Shown here in pieces: positions 1 to 9,079 of a stretch of 64,000 bases of DNA (within the stretch, counting starts at the first letter, position 1; each line of letters begins with the position of its first letter). Under the pieces are notes generated by a model, which saw only the letters and a program-made list of their open reading frames with translations, had not been told where the DNA came from and searched no databases. A program made the translations under genes and the position numbers. The DNA is from Acetobacter suratthaniensis (GTDB lineage Bacteria; Pseudomonadota; Alphaproteobacteria; Acetobacterales; Acetobacteraceae): NCBI RefSeq assembly GCF_017377745.1, contig NZ_JAFVMG010000006.1, positions 1 to 64,000 of the forward strand, read 5' to 3'.

Positions 1-714
1 CCCCCCGGCCGAGGCCAGCGTGGCGGCGGCGGCCTTGATCCGACCGGTATTGGTGACATTGCCCTTGGCCTTGCTGTCGGCCACCACATAGATGCCCGCC
101 GGGCCATCGGCCTCGCTCAGCACCACCTGATTACCCGCCACCAGTGCCGCCGTGCCGCCAGCGGCACTGATTGTGCCGCTGTTGCTGACAGCGGCACCCA
201 CCAGCACCACATTACCGTTGGTGCTGGTGATCTTGCCCGCATTGGCCACCGTACCCGCAGACGTGCCGGACAGGGTGACGTTGCCCCCCTTCATGAAGGC
301 ACTGTTGGGCGTATCGCGGGTTGAGGCCACAAAGCTGCCGCCTGTTACCACCGTGCCGCCGGGGCCGACCACCACCCCATTGGGGTTGATGAGGAACACC
401 GTGCCGGTAGCCCCCAGATGCCCCTGCAGGGAGGAGAGCTGATCACCCGTAACGCGGTTGAGGGTAGCCCCGCTGCCATTGTTGAACTGAACCGCACCAC
501 CTGCGCCGATGGAGAAGCCCTGCCAGTTGATCACCCCGCGTGCGGAGGACTGGTCGATGGTGGTGGTGGCCCCCGCCGTATTGATGCTGCCCGACCCGGC
601 TACATAGCCTCCTCCCGTGGGCAGGGCTTGCGCCCAGGCAAAACTGGGGGTGAGAGCGGTTACGCCAAGGAGAAGCATGCGGGGGGTCAGGGTCATCGCT
701 CTGCCATCAATCAT
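1..714 (-). CDS. Two-partner-secretion (TpsA) haemagglutinin-like adhesin, N-terminal 238 residues (partial)
   Basis: The minus strand is open from an ATG at 714 to the left edge, 238 codons without a stop. It begins with a signal peptide (positive start, hydrophobic LLLGVTALTPSFAWA, then Gln). A TPS/haemagg_act secretion domain follows, including GVINWQGFSIGAGGAVQFN near residue 60 and the family hallmark NPNGVVVGPGG near residue 115. After about residue 140 come Gly/Ala/Thr/Val-rich stretches of the kind that build a right-handed beta-helix. TpsA proteins cross the outer membrane through a TpsB (FhaC-like) pore and act as adhesins, haemagglutinins or contact-dependent toxins. The rest of the gene and any TpsB partner lie outside the window. 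The family call is firm; the exact role is unknown. Confidence 0.85.
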   Translation of the reverse strand, partial: MIDGRAMTLTPRMLLLGVTALTPSFAWAQALPTGGGYVAGSGSINTAGATTTIDQSSARGVINWQGFSIGAGGAVQFNNGSGATLNRVTGDQLSSLQGHLGATGTVFLINPNGVVVGPGGTVVTGGSFVASTRDTPNSAFMKGGNVTLSGTSAGTVANAGKITSTNGNVVLVGAAVSNSGTISAAGGTAALVAGNQVVLSEADGPAGIYVVADSKAKGNVTNTGRIKAAAATLASAGG

Positions 715-1069
715 TAGAGTGGAATATTCTGGATGACGCTAGCGATAACTTATGAATTAAAAGTAACTTGTCGTGGTTTAAGATTTTAATATTAACATTA
801 TTAATATCGATTACTATTAATATAATATGTTTATATTTTATTTATATATAGTTTTTATATTTTTAAAATCGGTGTTATTTTTATCGACTAAAAAATATAG
901 CAAAAGAAGGCAGGAAAAACCGACATAGATTTATGCTTAAAACCATCTTCTACCGCTGTGGTGAAAAGGGTGGTTTTTCTTGGGTTTTAATTAGTTTTTT
1001 TTGCTTATTCCATGTGGATGCGAGCTGACTTCAGGAGGCTGATCTAGCACTGTTTTCATATGATTTGTT
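715..1069. other. AT-rich intergenic region upstream of the adhesin
   Basis: This stretch of about 355 bp has no supportable gene. Roughly 740 to 910 is strikingly AT-rich, with runs such as TTTATATATAG, in contrast to the GC-rich coding DNA on both sides. It lies upstream of the adhesin and downstream of the AraC gene, so it probably carries the adhesin promoter and the AraC terminator. AT-rich upstream DNA is typical of silenced or horizontally acquired surface-protein genes, but that is inference. Confidence 0.5.
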
Positions 1070-1900
1070 TTATGTGGTCAGAGGGCAGGGCTCTGTCTGT
1101 AATTTTTTGTAGTTTGTCGGAGATACGCCCATTTGCTGCGTAAAGGCTTTTGCGAATGCACTCAGTGACGCATACCCGGATTCGTTGGCAACATCGGTTA
1201 CACGTAGTCCTCCCGCGAGCAGGCTTGCTGCATGAAACAGGCGTGCCTGAGTAATCCATTGTTGCCACGTCATCTGGGTTTCATCATGAAAGTGACGCCG
1301 GAAACTGCGCTCGGACATGCCAGCCAGTTCTAATGCCAGCGGCAGACTAGCGCGACCCGGATCAGTCAGCGCAGCATCCATCGCCCGTATGATCGAAGGA
1401 TGTGTTGCTCTTGGGAGTGTAAAAATCTGTTCTGTTTTTACCTGCATCTGTTCCACGCACAATAATCCAAGAGTATGGAAAAAACTCCTGGCGATGGAAG
1501 ACTGCTCGGCAGAGCCTGCTGGCCAGTGCAGGGTATGAAACAGCATTTCCCTTATCATGACAGGCACAGGAAATGTTTGAATGTGCGATGTCCATTGTGT
1601 GGGGAAATTAGCCGGATCAAAGTAAACCGATACGCTATCCAGATTGCGGATCATAGTGCGGTGGCGCGTTTCCGCTGGAATCCATAAAGCATGGGCTGTT
1701 GGTAGTAAATGCCAGCCATCCGGCCCCTCAATCTGTGTTGTTCCACATTTTGCATAAGTAATCTGATGGCAGGGGTGATCGTGCCAATCGTAAAAAACGG
1801 GCGCGGATGGGTTGCGAAATGCGAAACCGGGCTTTCCGCGCTCATCAAGCCCGTTTCTAATCAGAATAGTCTGCGTCTCGCTGGCAGTGAGGGTTTTCAT
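1070..1900 (-). CDS. AraC-family transcriptional regulator
   Basis: A 276-residue protein with an N-terminal cupin-like sensing domain (HDHPCHQITYAKCG near residue 40) and a C-terminal AraC/XylS DNA-binding domain. The latter has two helix-turn-helix units: GMSERSFRRHFHDETQM and VTDVANESGYASLSAFAKAF, followed by the usual G-x-SP-x-xY ending (GVSPTNYKK). It diverges from the methyltransferase gene at 1989 across about 88 bp, a classic arrangement for a regulator controlling its neighbour and itself. The ligand cannot be predicted; AraC members with this short cupin form often control efflux or catabolic genes. Confidence 0.9.
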   Translation of the reverse strand: MKTLTASETQTILIRNGLDERGKPGFAFRNPSAPVFYDWHDHPCHQITYAKCGTTQIEGPDGWHLLPTAHALWIPAETRHRTMIRNLDSVSVYFDPANFPTQWTSHIQTFPVPVMIREMLFHTLHWPAGSAEQSSIARSFFHTLGLLCVEQMQVKTEQIFTLPRATHPSIIRAMDAALTDPGRASLPLALELAGMSERSFRRHFHDETQMTWQQWITQARLFHAASLLAGGLRVTDVANESGYASLSAFAKAFTQQMGVSPTNYKKLQTEPCPLTT

Positions 1901-1988
1901 TGGCCGTTATCCGCTCATTTATGGCCGGAATGCGTTAGCTGGTCAGTTTTTTCGTCTTTATCCTGACCAGACATGGAAAGGAATAACG

Positions 1989-2765
1989 ATGACACAGCCA
2001 CACAGCGATCATGACGAACGGATTGTCGCACAATTTACCCGTTGGGCTAAACCGTTTGCGGAGCTACCCATTCATGCGGAGGCGGAAAGTATGGCGCAGA
2101 TACTTCATGCCTGCTCCGTTACTGCAGGCATGAAGGTGCTCGATATTGCCTGTGGCCCGGGCATTGTTACGTGTGCATTGGCCCAGACTGGGGCTCAGGT
2201 CGTAGGTATTGATCTGACACCCGCCATGATTGAGCAGGCCCGGCTGCGTGCTGACAGCATGGAAGTGAGGGCCGAGTATTATATCGGCAATGCAATGCAC
2301 CTGCCTTTTGCAGCAGCTTCGTTCGATCGGGTTGTCACGCGTTACAGCTTTCACCATATGCTGACGCCGGAAAAAGTGCTGGCTGAAATGGTGCGTGTCT
2401 GTCGCCCCGGTGGCCATATCGTTGTTGTGGATGCAACGCCTGCTCCCTCCTGTCAGCAGGCTTATGATCGAGCCGAAACATTGCGCGATCCCTCTCATAC
2501 CTGTGCGCTGACTGTGCAGCAGCTACTTTTACTGGGGGCAGAAGCAGGACTGCAGCCCACGTTAATACAACATTATCGGCTGGAGGCCCGCCTGCAGGAT
2601 CAGGTCTCGCCAGAGGACTGGCCTGCTTTAAAGGCAATGTTTGAGGAAGATATTTCGGGTGGACAAGATCATTTGGGAATGGGGGCATGGACAGCCAGTG
2701 ACGGTATCCGTTTTTATTTTCCTGTTTCTATCGTGGTTTGGGTGAAGCCGGGCGCAACCCTTTAA
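1989..2765 (+). CDS. Class I SAM-dependent methyltransferase
   Basis: A 258-residue UbiE/COQ5-like (Methyltransf_11) protein. The SAM-binding motif I is VLDIACGPGIVT, followed by the acidic end of strand 2 (VVGIDLTPAMIEQAR), the motif FDRVVTRYSFHHM and the post-motif VLAEMVRVCRPGGHIVVVD. The ATG at 1989 was chosen because it follows an AAAGGA Shine-Dalgarno sequence; a longer in-frame reading from 1812 runs into the divergent AraC gene. The substrate is unknown. Divergence from the AraC regulator suggests inducible expression, and the following genes (exported methyltransferase, SDR) run in the same direction but with a gap. Confidence 0.88.
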   Translation: MTQPHSDHDERIVAQFTRWAKPFAELPIHAEAESMAQILHACSVTAGMKVLDIACGPGIVTCALAQTGAQVVGIDLTPAMIEQARLRADSMEVRAEYYIGNAMHLPFAAASFDRVVTRYSFHHMLTPEKVLAEMVRVCRPGGHIVVVDATPAPSCQQAYDRAETLRDPSHTCALTVQQLLLLGAEAGLQPTLIQHYRLEARLQDQVSPEDWPALKAMFEEDISGGQDHLGMGAWTASDGIRFYFPVSIVVWVKPGATL

Positions 2766-3012
2766 TAAGCTTCTGACAGTCAATGGCTGCGGTCTGGTAT
2801 TGCGCACAGATGTGTTGCTCGGTTGCCGTAGCGTGATCAGGTTTATTGTTACAGCATAGCATACGGGTCAGAGCCATTTGCCCTGCGCATTTTCATATTC
2901 ATGAACACAATCGAAGACTGTATGCAACTGAGAGGGGCTAATCGCATGAGCGATGACGCCCTACATAAGAAAACGCCGGCAACTGGGGCGTAGGGACAGA
3001 CGCAGAGATACC

Positions 3013-3795
3013 ATGAAAACAATTTATCCCATCGTATGTATGTTTGCCATGACCGTGACAGGGCAGGCGCAGGCAGCGCCAACACTGGAGCAGGCTGTCC
3101 ATTCTCCCACGCGGGAGGCCCGGTTTGTTGCACGCGACCCAATCCGGCATCCTTTAGAGGAATTACAGTTTTTTGGCCTGCGTCCCGATGCCAGTGTTGT
3201 CGAAATCTGGCCCGGTGGTGGATACTGGACGCAAATCCTTGGCCCCTATCTGCATGACAGGGGCACTTATACGCTCGCCCTAGGGCCGGAGGATGGTGCA
3301 GGGTCGGCTTTCAGCAAAATGCTGCTTACACACCCGGAACTTAAAGAAACATTCAGAACAACGCAGTTTGACGACAAAAATCTTGCCTTTGCTCCGGCTG
3401 ATAGCGCGGATTTTGTTCTGACATTTCGCAACCTCCATAACTGGATGGAAGCCGGGACGACACAGCAGATGCTCGCGGCCATCCATCGGGTGCTGAAGCC
3501 GGGTGGCATATTTGGCGTTGAAGACCATCGTGGTCATACAGATGCCAGGCAAGACCCGCGTGCAGAGGATGGATATGTTCGCCAGTTTTATGCGATCGCC
3601 CTGATTGAAAAGGCTGGGTTTAAGCTGGTTGGTTCGTCAGAAATCAATGCTAATCCGCGTGATACAGCCAACTGGCCAAAGGGTGTATGGACACTGCCGC
3701 CCACCTTTGCCTTGGGGGACAAGAACCACGCCAAGTATGTCGCGATTGGCGAAGGGGATAATTTTGTCCTTAAATTCGAGAAAATCGGTCACTGA
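3013..3795 (+). CDS. Exported class I methyltransferase-like protein
   Basis: A 260-residue protein read from the ATG at 3013, which gives a clean signal peptide (MKTIYPIVCMFAMTVTGQAQA, then APTLE). An in-frame ATG at 2953 would bury it. The body is a Rossmann methyltransferase fold with VVEIWPGGGYWTQILGPYL as the SAM loop, and ADFVLTFRNLHNWM plus VLKPGGIFGVEDHRG downstream. Exported predicted methyltransferases of this kind (COG4798-like) are common in proteobacteria and of unknown function, which is odd because SAM is cytoplasmic. It precedes the SDR gene by 19 bp and is probably co-transcribed with it. Confidence 0.85.
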   Translation: MKTIYPIVCMFAMTVTGQAQAAPTLEQAVHSPTREARFVARDPIRHPLEELQFFGLRPDASVVEIWPGGGYWTQILGPYLHDRGTYTLALGPEDGAGSAFSKMLLTHPELKETFRTTQFDDKNLAFAPADSADFVLTFRNLHNWMEAGTTQQMLAAIHRVLKPGGIFGVEDHRGHTDARQDPRAEDGYVRQFYAIALIEKAGFKLVGSSEINANPRDTANWPKGVWTLPPTFALGDKNHAKYVAIGEGDNFVLKFEKIGH

Positions 3796-3814
3796 GTAAA
3801 GAAGGAGCCAGATT

Positions 3815-4561
3815 ATGACGAACACCATTGGGAACAAGATTATTGTCATCACCGGGGCAAGTAGCGGTCTGGGTGCGGAAGCTGCACGATACCTTGCGGA
3901 GTTGGGGGCAACAGTAGTGCTGGGTGCACGACGCACAGAGCGTATCAAAGCTCTTGCAGAAGGTATTGAGGCCAAAGGGGGCAAGGCGCTGGCGGTTGAA
4001 ACCGATGTGACTGATCGTGCTTCGGTGCAGAACCTTGTTGACACCGCAGTTAAAACCTATGGCCGGATTGACGTTCTGCTCAATAATGCAGGTGTCATGC
4101 CATTGTCACCGCTTGAAAAACTGCGCGTTGATGAATGGGATCTTATGATCGACGTCAATATCAAAGGCGTTTTGTACGGTATTGCGGCTGCCCTGCCTCA
4201 CATGAAAGCACGGAAAAGTGGTCACATTATTAATGTGTCCTCTGTTGCGGGCCATCGTGTGTTGGAAAACAGTGCCGTTTACTCGGCCACAAAATTTGCT
4301 GTGCGCGCCCTTTCTGAGGGACTGCGGGCTGAAGTGAAACCCTATAATTTGCGCACAACAGTTATTTCACCGGGCGCCGTCCAGTCAGAACTGCTCGACG
4401 GTATTCATGATGAGGCGACCGCAGAACAACTCCGCAGCTTTGTGCCCGGTATTGCAATTAGTGCGGATTCATTCGCCCGATGTGTGGCGTTTGCCATTAA
4501 CCAGCCTGAAGAGGTGGATATTAACGAAATCCTCTTTCGCCCAACCAAACAGCCGGTCTGA
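3815..4561 (+). CDS. SDR-family NAD(P)-dependent oxidoreductase
   Basis: A 248-residue classical short-chain dehydrogenase/reductase. It has the cofactor loop TGASSGLG at residues 13-20, the NNAG motif, the catalytic Ser in INVSSVAGH and the catalytic YSATK motif. After GARR in strand 2 the Arg pair suggests NADP(H) preference. The length and the PG-x-V motif ([10 protein letters not shown]) are standard. An AAGGAG sequence lies 8 bp before the ATG and the preceding exported methyltransferase-like gene ends 19 bp upstream. The carbonyl or alcohol substrate is not deducible. Confidence 0.92.
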   Translation: MTNTIGNKIIVITGASSGLGAEAARYLAELGATVVLGARRTERIKALAEGIEAKGGKALAVETDVTDRASVQNLVDTAVKTYGRIDVLLNNAGVMPLSPLEKLRVDEWDLMIDVNIKGVLYGIAAALPHMKARKSGHIINVSSVAGHRVLENSAVYSATKFAVRALSEGLRAEVKPYNLRTTVISPGAVQSELLDGIHDEATAEQLRSFVPGIAISADSFARCVAFAINQPEEVDINEILFRPTKQPV

Positions 4562-4783
4562 AATGCCTGCGGGCTATGCAGTTAAGCATACACGCATAGC
4601 CCACCATACAACAGGCATAGGGGCTGTCCGGCGTGCTGGCAGTCCCTTATGTCCTAGACCCTGCCAGCCTGCGCGTGAGAATTGACCATCCCTTAACACA
4701 GTTCAGCGGAGAGGGTGGCTACCTGCGCCTTTGGCGGCCTGCTCCACGCACCTGAGCATGAAATATCGTAAAACCGAGGTGGA

Positions 4784-5986
4784 ATGGATACGCTCTCTCA
4801 CGCAGTTTCTGAAATGACCCAAAACCCGGATAAAAAAGCGGGATCATGGGGGGCTGTGCTCGCCATGTCTCTGGGCGCCTTTGCGCTCGTTGCATCGGAA
4901 TTCATGCCCGTTAGCCTGCTGACACCGATTGCTGCTGATCTGCATATCAGCGAAGGACAGGCGGGGCAGGCCATTTCGGTTTCTGGCGCGTTCGCCGTAA
5001 TGACAAGCCTGTTTATTGCCTCTGTGGCCAAGGGAGTAAATCGCAAATCGCTCCTGTTGGCACTCATTGCAATGATGATTGTGTCAGGCACCGTTGTTTC
5101 TCTCGCGCCGAACTATCTTGTTTTTATGGTCGGTCGGGCAATGATTGGTGTTGTGATTGGCGGTTTCTGGTCCATGTCCGCCGCAACCGCAATGCGTCTT
5201 GTAGAAGAGCATCATGTGCCGCGGGCGCTAGCTATCTTAAATGGTGGTAATGCTCTGGCAACGGTTATTGCCGCACCTGCGGGCAGTTTTCTTGGTGGTC
5301 TGATAGGCTGGCGAGGGGCGTTTTTCTGCGTGGTGCCTGTGGCGGTTGTTGTATTTTTCTGGCAGCTTTTCAGCCTTCCATCTATGGCTAGCGAACGTCA
5401 CAGACAATCGGCCAGCGTGTTCGCTTTGTTGACACGACCGATTGTGAGGATGGGGATGATCGCCGTCAGCCTCTTCTTTATGGGGCAGTTTACTCTGTTT
5501 ACCTATGTAAGACCTTTTCTCGAAGCAGTCGCTCACGTTGATGTAGCCACTCTGTCGCTGGTTCTGCTGTCCATGGGGGTTGCAGGCTTTATTGGCACGG
5601 CACTGATTGGCGGTGCTTTAAAAAACAGCGTTTACCCAACGCTGATTGTCATTCCGGTTTTAATGGCTTTTCTGGCCGTTGGCCTGTTGATTTGGGGAAA
5701 ATGGATTATCGTCTCGGCGATGATACTGACCGCATGGGGCTTGTTCGCAACATCCGCACCGGTGGGGTGGTGGACTTGGCTGGCCCGAACCCTACCGCAG
5801 GATGCCGAGGCAGGCGGCGGCCTTATGGTTGCAGTCGTGCAGCTTGCGATCACGCTAGGTGCGACGTGTGGTGGCGTTCTTTTTGACAGGATTGGTTATC
5901 AGGCTACTTTTTCTGCCAGCGCCGTTGCACTGATTATGGCTGCTTTTCTGGCGTTCAGGACAAGGCAGCTGGTTCGTTCGTTATGA
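4784..5986 (+). CDS. MFS efflux transporter, NepI/AraJ-like
   Basis: A 400-residue membrane protein with twelve predicted transmembrane helices and the drug:H+ antiporter-1 layout. The N-terminal half (FMPVSLLTPIAADLHISEG, GRAMIGVVIGGFWSMSAATA and GSFLGGLIGWRGAFF) closely resembles the purine ribonucleoside exporter NepI and other AraJ/YdhP-type sugar or nucleoside efflux pumps. It probably exports a small solute using the proton gradient. A GAGG sequence lies just before the ATG. It follows the SDR gene after 222 bp and so may have its own promoter. The NepI substrate assignment is by resemblance only. Confidence 0.88.
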   Translation: MDTLSHAVSEMTQNPDKKAGSWGAVLAMSLGAFALVASEFMPVSLLTPIAADLHISEGQAGQAISVSGAFAVMTSLFIASVAKGVNRKSLLLALIAMMIVSGTVVSLAPNYLVFMVGRAMIGVVIGGFWSMSAATAMRLVEEHHVPRALAILNGGNALATVIAAPAGSFLGGLIGWRGAFFCVVPVAVVVFFWQLFSLPSMASERHRQSASVFALLTRPIVRMGMIAVSLFFMGQFTLFTYVRPFLEAVAHVDVATLSLVLLSMGVAGFIGTALIGGALKNSVYPTLIVIPVLMAFLAVGLLIWGKWIIVSAMILTAWGLFATSAPVGWWTWLARTLPQDAEAGGGLMVAVVQLAITLGATCGGVLFDRIGYQATFSASAVALIMAAFLAFRTRQLVRSL

Positions 5987-6160
5987 TGATCGCCACCATT
6001 CGTCGCAGGAAAGGAATCTGGCCAGAGAGGGCGTATTTCGCGCCAACTCAGCTGATACGCATAAAATAAAGCCATGTTCCTCACAATTTTGCCTGGCTTG
6101 CTCAAGTAGTGAGGAACGCAACATATGGCCGGGTTATCAGTTAAGAAGCACTGTATTGTG

Positions 6161-7000
6161 TCAGTCGAGCAGATCTGGCTCTTGCGATACGATCCAGTCC
6201 CACAAGGGTTGAAAAGAGAAATAACCACCTTGTTCAGTTCCCACCTGTCTGGCGGTTTTACGCGCTGTTTCAGGAGCAATAGGGCGCACTGTGCCTGCGG
6301 CTTGTGCGAGAAGCTGAGCGTGGGCGGCGTTATCCATACTGATAAACCACCATGCTGCGGCTTCAATTGAAGTGCCAACCGTCAGCAAGCCGTGATTTTG
6401 CAGGATGAGCGCCTTACGTGGCCCCAGTGTATCGGCCAGCCGGACTCCTTCCTGTTCATCCAGCACGACGCCGGTAAACGGATCAAAAATCGCATGATCT
6501 TCATAAAACGCACAGGCATCCTGCGTAATGGGAAGCAGCGGCTCACCTAATGCGGAAAATGCCTTGCCATAAGTCGAATGGGTGTGGGCGGCTGCGATAA
6601 CATCGGGGCGGGCCTTATGCAGTGCGGAGTGAATGGTGAACCCTGCCATGTTGATGGGACGTTCACCAAACAGGATGGTGCCATCATGGTCGACCAGTTG
6701 CAGGTCTGACACCCGGATACGTGAAAAATGTACCCCCAATGGGTTGATCCAATACTGCTCGGGAAACTCCGGGTCTCGCACTGTTACATGGCCCGCCAGT
6801 CCTTGGTCGAACCCGTAACGGCCAAATAGCCGAAACGTGGCGGCAAGGCGTTGCTTGCGGTGCAAACGTTCTGCCGCAGCGTTTGCGGAGACAGCATGAG
6901 GGGACAGGCTGCGCGTGCGGATATCAGACGATGCTCCTCCCGGTGAATGGCTTTGCGCCGTGTTTTTGGGGGGGAGTGTCTGGTAGGAAGAAACAGTCAT
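6161..7000 (-). CDS. Class II aldolase/adducin family protein
   Basis: A 279-residue protein of the fuculose-phosphate aldolase/adducin head family. The zinc-binding histidines are visible in HTHSTYGKAF and in LQNHGLLTVG; further motifs are NMAGFTIHSALHKARPD and the active-site region INPLGVHFSRIR. An AGGA sequence precedes the ATG by about 7 bp. It diverges from the importer cluster starting at 7311. Members without a sugar-phosphate pathway nearby often serve as aldolases or decarboxylases in catabolic clusters, so a link to the neighbouring uptake and oxidation genes is possible but unproven. Confidence 0.9.
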   Translation of the reverse strand: MTVSSYQTLPPKNTAQSHSPGGASSDIRTRSLSPHAVSANAAAERLHRKQRLAATFRLFGRYGFDQGLAGHVTVRDPEFPEQYWINPLGVHFSRIRVSDLQLVDHDGTILFGERPINMAGFTIHSALHKARPDVIAAAHTHSTYGKAFSALGEPLLPITQDACAFYEDHAIFDPFTGVVLDEQEGVRLADTLGPRKALILQNHGLLTVGTSIEAAAWWFISMDNAAHAQLLAQAAGTVRPIAPETARKTARQVGTEQGGYFSFQPLWDWIVSQEPDLLD

Positions 7001-7310
7001 GGCGGTCCTGTCTGTAAAACGGGCGGCAGGAATCCACTGCTTTTGTCATGCCACAAAGAGTAAGGGATGCTCTGAATGGGCTGGCAGATTCCATATGCAC
7101 TATAAATAAACGTTATATGATAAAATTTACCTTAATGAAATCTCCATAAAGAGTGAAATATTGAAATGTAACGCATTTAACGTGCTTATAATGCGTGCCA
7201 TTGTGGCTCATTGAGCTGCGCTCAAGCGAGGAATGAAAAGAACTTTCTATAAAATACCATAAAAAATACGTAGAATTTAATCTCATCCTTACAGTTTCAG
7301 AGAACTCTGC
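7001..7310. other. AT-rich divergent promoter region of the uptake/oxidation cluster
   Basis: About 310 bp with no gene, lying between the divergent class II aldolase and peroxiredoxin-like genes. The stretch 7075-7290 is AT-rich and must hold both promoters and any control site. I saw no clear perfect palindrome of operator length here. Confidence 0.5.
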
Positions 7311-8024
7311 ATGACGCTGTCAGTATTGCTCCCGCCGCTTCGCGCCAGATTCCGTGCTTTGGAAGAGGAGCGCGAACGCAAATGGCCCCCTGAAGCTCTG
7401 GCTCTGGGTGTTAATCAGCGCGCCACACTGGTGCGTGAACAGGCTCGTGCGGGTGACACCGTGCGCCGTGGCGATGTCCTGCCTCCCGCCGTATTGGTAG
7501 ATGTGCAGGGCCGCACATATTCCCTTGATACGCTCCTGGCGTCTGGCCCGATCGTATTGATTGTTTTCCGGTTTGGTGAATGCCCCGCCTGTAATATTGC
7601 CCTGAATCATTACAGGGATACACTCTGGCCTGCGCTCAAGGCGGCTGGTGTGCCGCTGGTTGCCATTTCCGGGCAACCAGCTCCGGCCCTGCAGGCCTTC
7701 AGAGAGCGGCTGGCGCTTGAATTTCCGGTTCTGACAGATAACGGTTTAACGCTGCTGCGTGCACTTGGATTGACCTATACGTACGATGAAGCCTCCCGCA
7801 AGGCAGCAATAGCGCGTGGCGATGACAGTGCTCCCCTGAACGGCTTGCCGGATACGTGGGAACTGCCCAAGCCTGCGGTTTTGATTTTAGAACCCGGTCG
7901 CATTGTAGATTTTGTCGATATTTCTCCAGACTGGCTGGATCGGACAGAAACCGAGCAGGTTCTGGATGCCCTGGGGTTGGGCAATAACGGCACGGAAAAA
8001 TATACAAAACGAGGAAGTCTGTAA
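7311..8024 (+). CDS. Peroxiredoxin-like (AhpC/TSA, thioredoxin-fold) protein
   Basis: A 237-residue thioredoxin-fold protein of the AhpC/TSA-like group. The redox motif is CPAC in FRFGECPACNIAL near residue 90; downstream are VPLVAISGQPAPALQAF and FPVLTDNGLTLLRALGL, typical of peroxiredoxin-like proteins. It has no signal peptide, so it should act in the cytoplasm. Its stop codon overlaps the start of the Tat-exported binding protein at 8024, so it leads the operon. A thiol peroxidase or reductant beside flavin-dependent oxygenases would fit detoxification of peroxide or sulfite-type by-products; this is inference. Confidence 0.85.
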   Translation: MTLSVLLPPLRARFRALEEERERKWPPEALALGVNQRATLVREQARAGDTVRRGDVLPPAVLVDVQGRTYSLDTLLASGPIVLIVFRFGECPACNIALNHYRDTLWPALKAAGVPLVAISGQPAPALQAFRERLALEFPVLTDNGLTLLRALGLTYTYDEASRKAAIARGDDSAPLNGLPDTWELPKPAVLILEPGRIVDFVDISPDWLDRTETEQVLDALGLGNNGTEKYTKRGSL

Positions 8025-9079
8025 TGCAAAGAGGAATTTTCCCGTCTGTGACTGTTCCCCGGCGTCGATTTTTGACCGGGCTGGGCGGGGGCATTGCGGC
8101 GGGTGTGCTGGCTCCCCATCTGGTGCAGGCGCAGTCTGTCGAGTGTGGAGGTTCCTTTACTGCGCCGATCAAGCCGCTACCCAATCCACGCAAACTTACG
8201 ATTGCATGGAATGAGACCGCCGTATGCGTGGCGGCTGTGCCAGTGGCTAGAGAAAAAGGCTTTTTTGCCAGACATAATCTTGATGTTGATTACGTCAATT
8301 TTGGTGGCGCGACTGATCAGCTTCTTGAAGCCATTTCCACAGGCAAAGCCGATGCGGCGCCGGGTATGGTTCTGCGTTGGCTCAAACCCTTGCAGCAGGG
8401 TTTTGATGTCAAACTGGTTGCAGGGCTGCACGCAGGGTGCATGTATCTGATGGTGCCTGAACAGAGCCCCATCCGCACGCTGGCTGACTTAAAAGGCAAG
8501 ACGGTAGGTGTGACTGATATTGGTGGGCCGGACCGGAATTTCTTTTCCATTCGCGTTAAAGAAGCCGGTCTGGATCCTGAAAGTGACGTGTCTTGGCGGG
8601 CTTTTCCTGCGGATCTTCTACCGTTGGCCTTACAGCGAGGTGACGTGCAGGCTATTTCAGACAGCGACCCCCTTAGTCTTGGGCAGCGCAAACAGTTTGG
8701 TTTGCGCGATATTGATAATAATATGTCGGGAGAGTGGGCGCATACCGCGTGCTGTGTTATTGGCCTGCGGGGCAGTCTTGTGCGGGATGAACCTGACGTC
8801 GCACGGGCTGTCACGCGTGCCATTCTGGATGCCGGTGCATGGCTTGCCTGCAACCCTGATGAAGCCGCACGGATTTTCCAGCCGTATGCCCCCCGCGTTT
8901 CCGCCAGCGCCCTTGCGGACATGATCCGTATGGAAGGGCATCATCATCAGACGCTGGCCGATCCTCTGCGTACGGAAATAACCCGTTATGCTGAAGCTTT
9001 GAAAGACGTGGGAGTTTTTCGCCCATCTTTCGATACCAAGCGCTATGCAGCGCGTGTCACACAGGATCTGTTCGCATGA
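8024..9079 (+). CDS. NitT/TauT-type ABC transporter substrate-binding protein (Tat-exported)
   Basis: A 351-residue periplasmic binding protein. The N-terminus carries a twin-arginine signal (PRRRFLTGLGGGIAAGVL...PHLVQAQ). The mature part matches the SsuA/TauA/NMT1-like fold: VPVAREKGFFARHNLDVDYV, GGATDQLLEAISTGKADAA, LADLKGKTVGVTDIGGPDRNFF. The family binds sulfonates, nitrate, taurine or pyrimidine precursors. Start and stop overlap the neighbours by 1 and 4 bp, so the three transporter genes are translationally coupled. The ligand cannot be read from sequence; the neighbouring flavin enzymes favour a sulfonate or other organosulfur compound. Confidence 0.92.
   Translation: MQRGIFPSVTVPRRRFLTGLGGGIAAGVLAPHLVQAQSVECGGSFTAPIKPLPNPRKLTIAWNETAVCVAAVPVAREKGFFARHNLDVDYVNFGGATDQLLEAISTGKADAAPGMVLRWLKPLQQGFDVKLVAGLHAGCMYLMVPEQSPIRTLADLKGKTVGVTDIGGPDRNFFSIRVKEAGLDPESDVSWRAFPADLLPLALQRGDVQAISDSDPLSLGQRKQFGLRDIDNNMSGEWAHTACCVIGLRGSLVRDEPDVARAVTRAILDAGAWLACNPDEAARIFQPYAPRVSASALADMIRMEGHHHQTLADPLRTEITRYAEALKDVGVFRPSFDTKRYAARVTQDLFA

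Noticed and set aside
4784-5986. Naming the MFS pump nepI
   Set aside because: The N-terminal half is strikingly NepI-like, but MFS substrate assignments cannot be made from resemblance alone.
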